A stretch of 64,000 nt of DNA from Seonamhaeicola sp. GTDB taxonomy: Bacteria; Bacteroidota; Bacteroidia; Flavobacteriales; Flavobacteriaceae. Both the position numbers and the translations under genes were made by a program. Shown here one piece after another: positions 8,823-18,139 of this stretch. The notes under the pieces were generated by a model. That model was given only the letters and a program-made list of their open reading frames with translations. It was not told the origin of the DNA and searched no databases. Within the stretch, counting starts at the first letter, position 1. Each line of letters begins with the position of its first letter. The DNA lies in NCBI RefSeq assembly GCF_028281565.1, contig NZ_JANQJQ010000021.1, positions 1 to 64,000 of the forward strand, in the 5' to 3' direction.

Positions 8823-9470
8823 TTATTTATATTTATTCATTAACCCAAAATCAAAAGGCGTCCAAAGGCATGCCTTTAAACCACTTTGTTTAAAGGCGGT
8901 ATTCACCCAACTGTTACAAGTATTAAAACAGGAATAGCTGCCTTTGGCTCTGTAAAAATCGTCAATTATTGTGTAGCCTTTGTTTTTAAGTATGGTTTTC
9001 ATACCGTTTTCATCGGTCTCAAAGGTATTTAATAAATATGTATTCAATTTTTGTAACTCGGATGCGCTTAGGTTTACCTCCACCCAATCCGGATGTTTTT
9101 GCCTGTATCTGGTTACGTGGACTAAGGTGGTGCTTTTTAGAAACATGGCTTTAAATGCTGTACTGAAAGTCAGGTCATCCCAGGTTGGAGTGTTTAAGTA
9201 AAAGTTCTCGTCGCCCCAGCCAAAGGCTAAATAATGTTCTGTCGTATTATGTTTTATGTCTGATAAAAACAGGTTGTCTAGCTCCTTTTTGGGAATAACT
9301 ATATCCAAGTGAACGCCGTTGGTATTTAAATAGATCGTTTTGTCTAAAACGGTATCATCAGCTTTGCCATTTACTGTTATGGTGGTTAAGATCAAAGAAA
9401 CAATGCCATAGGTGACGGGAATCAGCAGAATGTATAAGAGCCATTTAAATAGTTTTTTAACCAGTTTCAT
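8823..9470 (-). CDS. TIGR02117/DUF2459 family protein
   Basis: A 215-residue protein with an N-terminal hydrophobic helix (about residues 8-30) that anchors it in the membrane or acts as a signal. The soluble part carries GVHLDIVIP, HYLAFGWGDENFYLNTPTW and the C-terminal SCFNTCNSWVN motif, features of the TIGR02117/DUF2459 family. The conserved Cys and His residues suggest an enzymatic fold, but no reaction is established. It is the first gene of a probable three-gene minus-strand operon with the DUF4419 and DinB-like genes. Confidence 0.78.
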   Translation of the reverse strand: MKLVKKLFKWLLYILLIPVTYGIVSLILTTITVNGKADDTVLDKTIYLNTNGVHLDIVIPKKELDNLFLSDIKHNTTEHYLAFGWGDENFYLNTPTWDDLTFSTAFKAMFLKSTTLVHVTRYRQKHPDWVEVNLSASELQKLNTYLLNTFETDENGMKTILKNKGYTIIDDFYRAKGSYSCFNTCNSWVNTAFKQSGLKACLWTPFDFGLMNKYK

Positions 9471-9644
9471 TTTTTGATTTCGTCGTACTTAGTTTTTTGC
9501 GCCTTGTACATAAACTTGTTTATATAAGGAATTTTTATCCTTTTATACCGCCTTTTTCAATGGCTATATGGGATTCCTGATTCTAAAATATACGTGTAGT
9601 TGACACTCTCAAATGTATAGATTATCTCTTATAAAATAATGTGG

Positions 9645-10247
9645 TTATTCCACTAAATTCTTATTTAAAGCATCAATATATTCCAGGAGGTCATCCTTTC
9701 CAATCCCTTTAGAAGAAGAGGTAATAAAGTAGGTGGGCATTTCTTCCCAGGTTTCCAGTAGAATGGTTTTATAGTCCGCTACATGGGTTTCAATAGCTTT
9801 GGGTTTTAGCTTGTCGGCTTTGGTAAAAATGATACAAAACGGGATACCGTTTTCGCCCAGCCATTGCATAAATTCCAGGTCAATAGGCTGGGGTTTATGC
9901 CGGATATCCACCAAAACAAATCCGCAAACCAGCTGCCGGCGCTTACCAAAATATTGGGTGATAAACTTTTGAAATACTTTTTTAGACGACTTAGACACCC
10001 GCGCATACCCATACCCGGGCAGATCCACCAAATGCCAGTTCTTATTAATTAAAAAGTGATTGATAAGTTGCGTTTTTCCAGGCCTTCCGGAGGTCTTAGC
10101 CAAACTCTTTCTACCGGTCAGCATGTTGATAAGCGAGGACTTCCCCACATTACTCCGGCCAATAAAGGCATATTCCGGCAGCATGCTCTTTGGGCATTTC
10201 GCCACATCGGAATTGCTCATTACAAATTCGGCAGACTTAATTCTCAT
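9645..10247 (-). CDS. engB: Ribosome biogenesis GTP-binding protein EngB/YihA
   Basis: A 200-residue TrmE-Era-EngA-EngB-Septin GTPase needed for large-subunit assembly. The P-loop is GRSNVGKSS (residues 30-38), the switch II motif is DLPGYGYA, and the base-recognition motif is TKADK. The N-terminal SAEFVMSNSDVAKCP segment is the usual EngB leader. It stands alone on the minus strand, flanked by a 174-bp gap on one side and a repeat-rich 200-bp gap on the other. Confidence 0.95.
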   Translation of the reverse strand: MRIKSAEFVMSNSDVAKCPKSMLPEYAFIGRSNVGKSSLINMLTGRKSLAKTSGRPGKTQLINHFLINKNWHLVDLPGYGYARVSKSSKKVFQKFITQYFGKRRQLVCGFVLVDIRHKPQPIDLEFMQWLGENGIPFCIIFTKADKLKPKAIETHVADYKTILLETWEEMPTYFITSSSKGIGKDDLLEYIDALNKNLVE

Positions 10248-10251
10248 CTTT

Positions 10252-10420
10252 TTTCCATTCCCGCGAAAGCGGGAATCTCTTATTTAAAACTTATTAATAT
10301 TCGTTTTATCACTTAATCATTCCCAATGTCACACTGAGCTTGCCTGTACTGAGCGCTGTCGAAGTATCGAAGTGTATACCGGAATCTCCTATTTAAAAGC
10401 TTATCAATGTTCGTTCTTGG
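10252..10420. repeat. Dispersed palindromes and a 38-bp direct repeat
   Basis: This stretch between engB and the hydrolase gene contains the hairpin 'attcccgcgaaagcgggaat' near 10256-10275, and a long version of the ACTGAGCTTG..TCGAAGTGT element at 10329-10374. Two direct copies read 'cgggaatctcttatttaaaacttattaatattcgtttt' style, at about 10269-10307 and 10380-10419, roughly 111 bp apart. It looks like repeat-within-repeat insertion. No gene is seen. Confidence 0.65.
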
Positions 10421-10449
10421 AATTTGGAATTCGTTTTTTGAGATTTGCG

Positions 10450-11214
10450 CTAGAAACCTCTAGCGCTTAACCACTTCTCCATAATGGTATTGAACTCATC
10501 AGGATGTTCCATCATAGCGGCGTGCCCACACTTATCGATCCAAAACAGGTCGGAGTCCGGTAAAAGCTCATGGAACTCTTCGGCCACTTCCGGCGGTGTC
10601 ACATTATCATTCTTACCCCAGATGATACAGGTGGGTGTTTGCATTTTCGGCAGGTCCTTCGCCATGTTATGTCGGATAGCACTTTTGGCAATAGCCAGGG
10701 TTTTTACAAGCTTATTCCGGTCATTGACCGTAGCATAAACCTCATCTACAATCTCTTTAGTGGCTACCTCCGGATCGTAAAAAACCTCCTGGGCTTTCTT
10801 TTTAATAACCTCGTAATCACTGCGCTTGGTATAGCCGCCGCCCATAGCACTTTCGTAAAGGCCCGAGCTTCCTGTAATGATCAAGGCTTTCACCTTTTTA
10901 GCGTATAGTTTGGTATGGTATAAACCAATATGGCCGCCCAGGGAATTTCCCAGTAAGATCACCTGGTCAAACCCCTTAAACTCAATAAAGTCGTATAAAT
11001 AATTGGCAAAACTCTTTACATTGGTTTTTATTAAAGACATGGTATAGATAGGGAGCTCCGGTATGATGACCTGGTAGCCTTTTGTGCTAAAAAAATTGAT
11101 TACGGAATCAAAATTACTTAAGCCTCCCATCAATCCGTGTAGCACAATAATCGGTGTGCCTTCACCTGCTTCAATATAACTGTAATTGCCTTCTTTTTTT
11201 AAGCGATGCGTCAT
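10450..11214 (-). CDS. Alpha/beta hydrolase
   Basis: A 254-residue cytoplasmic protein with the alpha/beta hydrolase fold. The oxyanion segment is VLHGLMGG near residue 24. The nucleophile elbow is GNSLGGH near residue 90. The acid residue lies in WGKNDNVTP, and the His in CGHAAMMEHP near residue 234. There is no signal peptide. The substrate is not predictable from these motifs, which also fit dienelactone- or meta-cleavage-type hydrolases. It is divergent from mraZ. Confidence 0.88.
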   Translation of the reverse strand: MTHRLKKEGNYSYIEAGEGTPIIVLHGLMGGLSNFDSVINFFSTKGYQVIIPELPIYTMSLIKTNVKSFANYLYDFIEFKGFDQVILLGNSLGGHIGLYHTKLYAKKVKALIITGSSGLYESAMGGGYTKRSDYEVIKKKAQEVFYDPEVATKEIVDEVYATVNDRNKLVKTLAIAKSAIRHNMAKDLPKMQTPTCIIWGKNDNVTPPEVAEEFHELLPDSDLFWIDKCGHAAMMEHPDEFNTIMEKWLSARGF

Positions 11215-11432
11215 TAATCAGTTGGTCGTTTCGTTAAAAACAAATATAGTTATTTCATTCATATTACAACCATTTTAATTCATTCGGAAAAATAAATGGC
11301 CCAAAAGCCAATGTTGATAATATTTTGGGACCCTGTGTTTTTTTTGTAATCCTTTGACTATTAATGGCTGCTATTTTTTTTCGCCTCAAAAATCTTCTTA
11401 AATCAGCGTTTCATCGAAAAATTATTAACAAA

Positions 11433-11457
11433 GTGGTAAATTGTGGTAAATTGTGGT
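11433..11457 (+). promoter_or_regulatory. MraZ operator: three GTGGT repeats at 10-bp period
   Basis: GTGGT occurs at 11433, 11443 and 11453, each followed by AAATT or a close match, giving an exact 10-bp period. MraZ of E. coli binds three TGGG-type direct repeats spaced by five bases upstream of mraZ, so this matches the known operator layout with a GTGGT core. It lies about 50-75 bp before the mraZ start and overlaps the likely -33 region, which fits autorepression of the dcw cluster. Confidence 0.82.
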
Positions 11458-11468
11458 AAATTTTTCGA

Positions 11469-11476
11469 TATATTTG
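11469..11476 (+). promoter_or_regulatory. Probable dcw promoter -7 element (TATATTTG)
   Basis: TATATTTG matches the Bacteroidota -7 consensus TAnnTTTG exactly. It lies 31 bp before the TTG start of mraZ and directly after the GTGGT operator repeats. TTG triplets at 11441 and 11451 are candidate -33 elements, with spacers of 25 and 15 bases. Neither is ideal, so the exact pair is uncertain. Confidence 0.5.
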
Positions 11477-11507
11477 AATTTCAAATAGCATAACCAACAA
11501 ACCACGT

Positions 11508-11978
11508 TTGAGCTTTTTAACCGGAACATACGAGTGCAAAGTAGATGCCAAGGGCAGGCTAATGGTGCCGGCGCCTTTAAAAAAGCAGCTGGCTGCTGTA
11601 TTGGCGGAAGGCTTTGTATTGCGTCGTTCGGTGTTTCAAAAATGTTTGGAACTGTATCCCATGGCCGAGTGGCAGGTGCTCATGCAAAAAATGAACAAGC
11701 TTAACAGGTTTAAAAAGAAGAACAACGATTTTATCAGAAGGTTTACGGCCGGCGTTAAAATGGTTGAGGTGGATGTAAACGGGCGGTTATTAATTCCTAA
11801 GGATTTAACGGTGTTTGCCAGTATTTCAAAAAATATTGTGGTGGCTTCGGCTATCAATATTATTGAGATCTGGGATAAAGATTTATACGAACAGGCCATT
11901 GATGATGCAGCGATTGACTTTGCAGACCTGGCCGAAGAAGTTATGGGACAAGATGATGATGATCATGGCCTATCATAA
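11508..11978 (+). CDS. mraZ: Division/cell wall cluster transcriptional repressor MraZ
   Basis: A 156-residue protein with two SpoVT/AbrB-like halves. The first has the DAKGRLMVP motif near residue 13 and the second DVNGRLLIP near residue 87, the usual MraZ duplicated DNA-binding motifs. The start is TTG at 11508, which gives the family-typical N-terminus SFLTGTYECKVDAKGR. No suitable upstream ATG is present. It is the first gene of the dcw cluster, and its operator lies upstream. It overlaps rsmH by 14 bp. Confidence 0.95.
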   Translation: MSFLTGTYECKVDAKGRLMVPAPLKKQLAAVLAEGFVLRRSVFQKCLELYPMAEWQVLMQKMNKLNRFKKKNNDFIRRFTAGVKMVEVDVNGRLLIPKDLTVFASISKNIVVASAINIIEIWDKDLYEQAIDDAAIDFADLAEEVMGQDDDDHGLS

Positions 11979-12861
11979 TCCGGTGTTGTTAACAGAAACT
12001 GTTGACGGTTTAAGTATTAAACCCGATGGTGTTTATGTAGATGTCACATTTGGAGGTGGTGGGCATAGTAAAGAAATATTGAAAAGGCTTGGTGAAAAGG
12101 GAAAGCTGTTTGCTTTTGATCAGGACGAAGACGCTCTTAAAAATACAATTGATGATCCTCGATTTACGTTAATAAATGAGAACTTCAGGTATGTAAAGCG
12201 CTTTTTGAGGCTTTACGGTATCAGGCAGGTGGATGGGATCTTAGCTGATTTTGGGGTGTCCTCACATCAGTTCGATGTTCCGGAACGCGGTTTTTCTACA
12301 CGTTTTGAAGCGAATCTTGATATGCGGATGAATCAGCGTAATGAACTGTCGGCGTTTCATGTGGTAAACGAATACGAGGAGGAGCAATTAAGACAGGTTT
12401 TTGCACAATATGGAGAATTAAGGCCGGCGCCGGCTATGGCAAGGTTAATTGTGGAGCACAGGCGAACAGAGCCTATAGTGACCAGTGAACAGTTGAAGGC
12501 GGTTTTAAGAAAGTTTTTGCCGCCGCGTCATGAGAACAAAGTGCTGGCGCAGATATATCAGGCCATCAGGATTGAGGTTAACCAGGAAATAGAAGCGCTT
12601 AAAGAGTTCTTGTTGCAAACCCCGGAGCTCCTGGTGCAGGGTGGCAGGTTGAGTTTTATCTCGTACCACTCGTTAGAAGACAGGCTGGTAAAGCGTTTTA
12701 TAAGAAACGGCCTGTTTGAAGGCGAACCGGAACGTGATGTATTTGGAAATTTTGAAGTGCCACTTAAAAAAGTAAACGGACTGATTGTACCGTCACAAGA
12801 AGAAATAAAAATTAATAACAGGGCAAGAAGTGCCAAGCTGCGTATAGCGGAAAAACTATAA
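11965..12861 (+). CDS. rsmH: 16S rRNA (cytosine-1402-N4)-methyltransferase RsmH
   Basis: A 298-residue SAM-dependent methyltransferase acting on C1402 of 16S rRNA. The start MAYHNPVLLTETV at 11965 is family-typical. The SAM motif is DVTFGGGGHSKEIL near residue 23, followed by DFGVSSHQFD and DMRMN. Upstream in-frame ATGs at 11953, 11956 and 11959 are encoded by the Asp run of mraZ in another frame, so the initiation site is ambiguous by a few codons. It overlaps mraZ and is followed by ftsL. Confidence 0.95.
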   Translation: MAYHNPVLLTETVDGLSIKPDGVYVDVTFGGGGHSKEILKRLGEKGKLFAFDQDEDALKNTIDDPRFTLINENFRYVKRFLRLYGIRQVDGILADFGVSSHQFDVPERGFSTRFEANLDMRMNQRNELSAFHVVNEYEEEQLRQVFAQYGELRPAPAMARLIVEHRRTEPIVTSEQLKAVLRKFLPPRHENKVLAQIYQAIRIEVNQEIEALKEFLLQTPELLVQGGRLSFISYHSLEDRLVKRFIRNGLFEGEPERDVFGNFEVPLKKVNGLIVPSQEEIKINNRARSAKLRIAEKL

Positions 12862-12906
12862 TTATAATCTTCTCTTTGGGAAGGTGTCCCGAAGGGACGG
12901 ATGGGA

Positions 12907-13224
12907 ATGAAAAAGCGTATTTACAGCATATTAAAAGGAACGTTTTTGGTAAGCGATGATTCGTTTAAGAATTGGAGGTTTATCATTTTCATTTCGTTTT
13001 TGTCGGTAATCATGATTGCCAGTTCGCATAGCGCCGATAAAAAGGTATATGAAATAGCCAGGTTAAAAAATGAAGTAAAAGAAATTCGGTCCACATTTTT
13101 AGAGGGTCGCACCAAACTCATGCGGCTTAAAATGGAATCGAATGTTATAGATATAATGAAAGAAAAAGGCATTGAGCCTTCGGTGATTCCGCCCAAAAAG
13201 ATAAAAGTAAAATCTCAAAATTAA
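12907..13224 (+). CDS. ftsL: FtsL-like cell division protein
   Basis: About 105 residues from the ATG at 12907; ATG 12901 is two codons upstream. There is one transmembrane helix, about residues 24-42 (FIIFISFLSVIMIAS), followed by a coiled-coil-like periplasmic part with regular charged heptads (VYEIARLKNEVKEI). This matches the bitopic FtsL-like protein found between rsmH and ftsI in Bacteroidota. FtsL helps activate septal peptidoglycan synthesis with FtsQ and FtsW/FtsI. Identification rests on position and topology more than on sequence motifs. Confidence 0.85.
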   Translation: MKKRIYSILKGTFLVSDDSFKNWRFIIFISFLSVIMIASSHSADKKVYEIARLKNEVKEIRSTFLEGRTKLMRLKMESNVIDIMKEKGIEPSVIPPKKIKVKSQN

Positions 13225-13233
13225 ACAGAAGCT

Positions 13234-15249
13234 TTGGCAGTTGACGAGAAAAGCATATTAAACCGACTCTACTTTATATCAGGATGTATGTTTGTCTTCG
13301 GACTTGCCGTAGTCCTGAAGCTTCTTAGTATTCAGTTTATAGATGGGGAGAAATACAAAGCGTTAGCTGAGAAACGTGTTGTAAAAGATGTGGTGATCCC
13401 TGCTAACAGGGGGAATGTGTATTCTGTTAACGGTAATTTGCTGGCTACTTCCATTCCAAAATATGATATCAGAATTGATGCGGTAACGCCGTCAGCCATT
13501 AATTTTAAAAAATATTTAAAGCCCTTATCGGATTCGTTGTCAAAATTCTCCGGAAAGTCATCAGGCTATTATCAAAACGAATTGCAAAAAGCCAGGGCCA
13601 ACAAAAACAGGTATTACTTACTGGCCAGAAATATTGGGTATTCGGATTATATAAGACTGCGAAACTTTCCACTATTGAACCTTGGAGCTTTTAAAGGCGG
13701 ATTGATCGTTGAGCAACGCACAAAACGCGAGCATCCTATGGGTGGGATCGCCCAAAGGACTATTGGTTATGAGCGTATAGATGAGCAGGGCAATTTAACG
13801 CGTCCCGGAATTGATGGTGCGTTTGGGATAAAATATTTACGTGGTGTTGACGGAAAGAGGAAAAAGCAGCGTATTGGAAAAGGCCAGTGGAAACCTTTAA
13901 ACGATGCCAATGAAATTGAGCCCAAAGACGGCTATGATGTGTACACCACTATAGATGTGAATATTCAGGATATAGCACATCATGCGCTTTTACAGCAATT
14001 GGAGAAATATAAGGCAGATCATGGTTGTGTGGTGGTGATGGAAACCAAAACTGGTGAGGTTAAGGCTATATCAAATTTAGGAAGAAGCAGTAAAGGGTTC
14101 TATTATGAGAAAAGAAATTATGCAGTTTGGGAGTCGCATGAACCGGGCTCAACATTTAAGTTAATGGCGGTCACTGCAGCGCTTGAAGATAAAGTTATTG
14201 ACACGAGTGATGTAGTGGATACTGAAAAAGGCATTTTGACTTTCTACGGAAAAAAAGTGAGGGATTCCAGAAATGGTGGTTATGGAAAAATATCAGTCTC
14301 AGAAGCTTTTGAAGTGTCATCAAATACAGGGATAGTAAAAGCGATCCATCAGGCCTACGGTAAAAAGCCGGAAAAGTTTGTGGACAGGTTGTATGACATG
14401 AACTTAAATGAGACGCTTCAAATCCCCATTATTGGTGAGGGTAAACCCATTATCCCGGATCCCCGGATTAAAAATGGCCGTTGGAGCGGTATAGCGCTTC
14501 AATGGATGGCTTATGGTTATGGTGTGTCGTTCACACCATTACAAACCTTGACGTTCTACAATGCTATTGCCAACGATGGGGAAATGGTGAAGCCTCAATT
14601 TTTAAAGGAGGTAAGAGAATTTGATAAGACCATTGTGCCCTTTAAAAAAGAAGTCATTAATAAACAGGTTTGTTCCAAAGAAACTATTAAAAAGGTACAG
14701 CAACTCCTTAAAAATGTTGTAGAAAAGAAGCATGGAACGGGGAACAGGCTGTATTCAAAAAACTTTTCCATGGCGGGAAAAACCGGGACTTGTCAAAAGG
14801 ATTACAGGGATAAGGAAAAGCTGAATTATATATCGTCATTCGCTGGGTATTTTCCGGCTGAAAATCCTAAATACTCTTGTATTGTGGTGATCCATGAACC
14901 GGATAAAAGTGTTGGGTATTATGGTGCTGATGTATCGGGGCCTGTCTTTAAAAGGATCGCTCAAAAGATTTACACAGACACTCCTTTAATTGATGAGATT
15001 CAAACTTTGGAGATCAAAAAAGCTTCCATAGAAAAGGAATATGAAAGCTACTATGACCTGGCTCAAACCTATAAAACCATTATGCCCAATGTAGTTGGTT
15101 TACCGGCTATGGATGCTGTAGCACTTTTGGAAAACATGGATATAAAACTCAAAGTCAGGCTTGTTGGCAGCGGTACTGTGAAAAAGCAGTCGGTTAGCAA
15201 GAGTGTAAAATTAAAAGATAATCAAACCATCGTCTTAAGCGCATCATGA
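13234..15249 (+). CDS. ftsI: Septal peptidoglycan transpeptidase (penicillin-binding protein) FtsI
   Basis: A 671-residue class B penicillin-binding protein with one N-terminal membrane helix, a dimerisation domain, and a transpeptidase domain. The nucleophile is Ser306 with Lys309 (GSTFK), then SSNTG near residue 366 and KTGTC near 510. A PASTA domain lies at about residues 610-671 (MPNVVGLPAMDAV). The start is TTG at 13234, 9 bp after the ftsL stop, giving an N-terminus AVDEKSILNRLYF usual in this group. Its stop overlaps murE as ATGA. Confidence 0.95.
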   Translation: MAVDEKSILNRLYFISGCMFVFGLAVVLKLLSIQFIDGEKYKALAEKRVVKDVVIPANRGNVYSVNGNLLATSIPKYDIRIDAVTPSAINFKKYLKPLSDSLSKFSGKSSGYYQNELQKARANKNRYYLLARNIGYSDYIRLRNFPLLNLGAFKGGLIVEQRTKREHPMGGIAQRTIGYERIDEQGNLTRPGIDGAFGIKYLRGVDGKRKKQRIGKGQWKPLNDANEIEPKDGYDVYTTIDVNIQDIAHHALLQQLEKYKADHGCVVVMETKTGEVKAISNLGRSSKGFYYEKRNYAVWESHEPGSTFKLMAVTAALEDKVIDTSDVVDTEKGILTFYGKKVRDSRNGGYGKISVSEAFEVSSNTGIVKAIHQAYGKKPEKFVDRLYDMNLNETLQIPIIGEGKPIIPDPRIKNGRWSGIALQWMAYGYGVSFTPLQTLTFYNAIANDGEMVKPQFLKEVREFDKTIVPFKKEVINKQVCSKETIKKVQQLLKNVVEKKHGTGNRLYSKNFSMAGKTGTCQKDYRDKEKLNYISSFAGYFPAENPKYSCIVVIHEPDKSVGYYGADVSGPVFKRIAQKIYTDTPLIDEIQTLEIKKASIEKEYESYYDLAQTYKTIMPNVVGLPAMDAVALLENMDIKLKVRLVGSGTVKKQSVSKSVKLKDNQTIVLSAS

Positions 15250-16709
15250 TCCTGTTAAAAGACATATTGTATAAAGTTTCGATCAATGCGGTTGTAGGTG
15301 ATACCGGTGTTACGGTTAATGCTGTTCATTTTGATTCAAGAACCATTGGTAAAGGCGATGTGTTTGTAGCAGTTAGAGGAAGTGTGGTTGATGGGCATGA
15401 TTATATTGAAAAAGCCATTGAACGGAAAGCAACAGCTGTTATTTGTGAAACATTGCCTCAGATACTAATTGAGGGGGTTACCTATATTGAGGTGGATAAC
15501 TCCAATAAAGCTTTAGCCATTTTGGCTTCTAATTATTACGGGGCACCTTCGGAAAATTTAAGGCTGGTTGGTGTTACCGGAACAAACGGGAAAACGACTG
15601 TTGCCAGTTTGTTGTATCAGTTATTTAAAAATGCCGGGTACAAAGTGGGCTTATTGTCTACCGTAAAGATCCTGGTTGATGATAAAGTATATACAGCTAC
15701 ACATACCACGCCGGATTCGCTTACTATCAATAAGTATTTAAAGGAGATGAATGACGAAGGTGTTGAGTTCTGCTTTATGGAGGTGAGTTCTCATGGCATT
15801 CATCAAGGCAGGACCGAAGGCTTGCACTTTGAAGGGGGGATTTTTACCAACTTATCGCATGATCATTTAGATTATCACAATACGTTTGCAGAATACAGGG
15901 ATGTAAAAAAAGCATTCTTTGACGGGCTTTCAAAAAAGGCGTTTGCACTTGTAAATACTGATGATAAAAACGGTTTGGTAATGTTGCAAAATACCAAAGC
16001 CAAAAAATTCACCTATGCCTTAAAGCGTTATGCCGATTACAAAGCTCAGATTTTAGAGAATCAACTGGGAGGTTTGCTTTTAAAGGTAAATGACAATGAG
16101 GTCTGGACGAAACTTATAGGGAATTTCAATGCCTATAATATCCTGGCTATTTATGCCACTTCGGAATTATTAGGGCTTGAAAAATTTGAGATTTTAAGAT
16201 TGATCTCTGATCTGGAAAGTGTTAGCGGACGTTTTCAATACCTGGTCTCCGATGAAAAAATAACGGCTATTGTGGATTATGCGCATACGCCGGATGCACT
16301 TAAAAATGTGTTGGAAACCATTAACAGTATCAGAACTAAAAACGAGGAACTGATCACAGTGGTTGGTTGTGGTGGCGATAGAGATAAGACCAAGCGACCT
16401 AAAATGGGGCACATTGCTACGGAGTTAAGCACCAAGGTCATTTTTACAAGTGATAATCCGCGAAGTGAGGATCCGGAAGACATCCTGAAAGATATAGAAA
16501 AAGGGGTGGAGCCTCAGAATTTTAAAAAATCATTGACCATTGTAGATAGAGCGCAGGCTATTAAAACGGCATGCCAGTTGGCGCAGCCAAACGATATCAT
16601 TTTGATAGCAGGAAAAGGCCATGAAACGTACCAGGAAATTAAAGGAGAACGCTTTGATTTTGATGACTATAAAACCGTTCAGGAATATTTAAAACAATTA
16701 CAGAAATGA
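15246..16709 (+). CDS. murE: UDP-MurNAc-L-Ala-D-Glu:meso-diaminopimelate ligase MurE
   Basis: A 487-residue Mur ligase. It has the ATP loop GVTGTNGKTT near residue 111, the family His/Asp-rich segment NLSHDHLDYH near 200, and the amino-acid-selectivity motif DNPRSEDP near residue 408. In characterised enzymes DNPR is typical of meso-DAP rather than lysine addition, so a DAP-type peptidoglycan is inferred. It is coupled to ftsI by a 4-bp overlap. Confidence 0.95.
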   Translation: MILLKDILYKVSINAVVGDTGVTVNAVHFDSRTIGKGDVFVAVRGSVVDGHDYIEKAIERKATAVICETLPQILIEGVTYIEVDNSNKALAILASNYYGAPSENLRLVGVTGTNGKTTVASLLYQLFKNAGYKVGLLSTVKILVDDKVYTATHTTPDSLTINKYLKEMNDEGVEFCFMEVSSHGIHQGRTEGLHFEGGIFTNLSHDHLDYHNTFAEYRDVKKAFFDGLSKKAFALVNTDDKNGLVMLQNTKAKKFTYALKRYADYKAQILENQLGGLLLKVNDNEVWTKLIGNFNAYNILAIYATSELLGLEKFEILRLISDLESVSGRFQYLVSDEKITAIVDYAHTPDALKNVLETINSIRTKNEELITVVGCGGDRDKTKRPKMGHIATELSTKVIFTSDNPRSEDPEDILKDIEKGVEPQNFKKSLTIVDRAQAIKTACQLAQPNDIILIAGKGHETYQEIKGERFDFDDYKTVQEYLKQLQK

Positions 16710-16785
16710 TAAAGTCAGCAGTTGGAAGCCAGAAGCCTGGAGTTTTTGGTGTTTGGGGATTGAGATTTGGAATTTGTAGTGAATC

Positions 16786-16802
16786 ATTCGTGAATTCGTG
16801 GC
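16786..16802 (+). repeat. Dispersed repeat ATTCGTGAATTCGTGGC before mraY
   Basis: This 17-bp element matches the core of the tandem repeat at 1-17 with one change, and also the copy at 20805. It lies 18 bp before the mraY ATG in the only sizeable gap (111 bp) between murE and mraY, so it may form part of the mraY leader. Confidence 0.7.
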
Positions 16803-16820
16803 AAAAAAAAGAAAAATAAT

Positions 16821-18062
16821 ATGTTGTATTACCTATTTGAATATTTAGAACAGCAATTCCAGTTTCCGGGAGCTACCCTTTTTGGTTACATTACCTTCAG
16901 GGCGGCTTCTGCCATGATATTGTCGCTGTTGATATCTACAATCTACGGTAAAAGGATCATACGCTTTTTACAAAGAAAACAACTAGGTGAAACCATCAGG
17001 GATCTAGGTCTGGCAGGTCAGGCCGAAAAAGCCGGAACACCGACCATGGGAGGTGTCATCATTATTTTGGCCACCTTAATTCCGGTATTGCTATTATCAA
17101 AATTAGAAAATGTATACATCATTCTGCTCATAGTGACCACGCTTTGGATGGGAGTTATCGGCTTTATTGATGATTATATCAAGAAGTTTAAAAATAATAA
17201 GGAAGGGTTAAAAGGGCGCTTTAAGGTCATTGGCCAGGTTGGTTTAGGCTTAATAGTTGGGTTAACCTTATACTTCCATCAGGATGTGGTGATCAAGGAG
17301 AAATTGCCCATTACTGAACAACAGCAAATTTTAGAAGCCGACCCGGATGCTACGGAGTCCGCATTTTTTAAGCCGGAAGAAAAGTCTACCAAAACAACCA
17401 TTCCTTTTGTAAAAAAGAACGAGTTTGATTATGCCGATTTGATCACCTGGATCCATCCGGACTTACAAAAGTACGCCTGGGTTATATTCATATTAATTGC
17501 AATAATTATTATAACAGCTGTATCAAACGGTGCGAATCTCACAGATGGCATTGACGGATTGGCCGCGGGAACATCGGCTATCATTGTGCTTACTTTAGGG
17601 ATTTTTGCCTGGGTATCCGGTAATATTATTTTCTCAGATTACCTGAATATCATGTACATCCCCAGGGTGGAGGAAATCACCATTTACATTGCGGCTTTTG
17701 TTGGTGCCCTTATTGGGTTCCTGTGGTATAACACGTATCCGGCCCAGGTATTTATGGGTGATACGGGAAGTTTAACCATTGGCGGGATTATAGCGGTAAT
17801 TGCCATTGCAGTGCGTAAAGAATGGTTGATCCCGGTATTGTGCGGCATCTTTTTAGCAGAAAATCTATCAGTGATCATGCAGGTGAGTTGGTTTAAATAC
17901 ACCAAAAAGAAATATGGAGAAGGGCGTAGAATTTTCAAAATGTCACCATTGCACCACCACTATCAAAAACTGGGGTATCACGAAAGTAAAATTTCGACCC
18001 GCTTTTGGATCATAGGCATTTTACTGGCTATTCTGTCTATTGTAACATTAAAGATCAGATAG
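16821..18062 (+). CDS. mraY: Phospho-N-acetylmuramoyl-pentapeptide transferase MraY
   Basis: A 413-residue polytopic inner-membrane enzyme that makes lipid I from UDP-MurNAc-pentapeptide and undecaprenyl phosphate. Typical segments are [10 protein letters not shown] near residue 73, GFIDDYIKK near 115, the [13 protein letters not shown] motif near 237, MGDTGSL near 312 and the HHHYQ loop near 375. A hydrophilic insertion of about 60 residues near 155-215 is longer than in E. coli but common in Bacteroidota. Confidence 0.96.
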   Translation: MLYYLFEYLEQQFQFPGATLFGYITFRAASAMILSLLISTIYGKRIIRFLQRKQLGETIRDLGLAGQAEKAGTPTMGGVIIILATLIPVLLLSKLENVYIILLIVTTLWMGVIGFIDDYIKKFKNNKEGLKGRFKVIGQVGLGLIVGLTLYFHQDVVIKEKLPITEQQQILEADPDATESAFFKPEEKSTKTTIPFVKKNEFDYADLITWIHPDLQKYAWVIFILIAIIIITAVSNGANLTDGIDGLAAGTSAIIVLTLGIFAWVSGNIIFSDYLNIMYIPRVEEITIYIAAFVGALIGFLWYNTYPAQVFMGDTGSLTIGGIIAVIAIAVRKEWLIPVLCGIFLAENLSVIMQVSWFKYTKKKYGEGRRIFKMSPLHHHYQKLGYHESKISTRFWIIGILLAILSIVTLKIR

Positions 18063-18079
18063 CAATTGTGTTCCCTTGT

Positions 18080-18102
18080 GTCACGCTGAGCTTGTCGAAG
18101 CG
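18080..18102. repeat. Dispersed ACTGAGCTTGTCGAAG-type element
   Basis: GTCACGCTGAGCTTGTCGAAGCG belongs to the same repeat group as the copies at 6649, 6696 and 10329. It occupies the short mraY-murD gap, inside a cluster that is probably read as one transcript. Confidence 0.65.
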
Positions 18103-18139
18103 TTGTTGAAGTAAAAGCGGAAATGGAAGAAAAGAAGAA

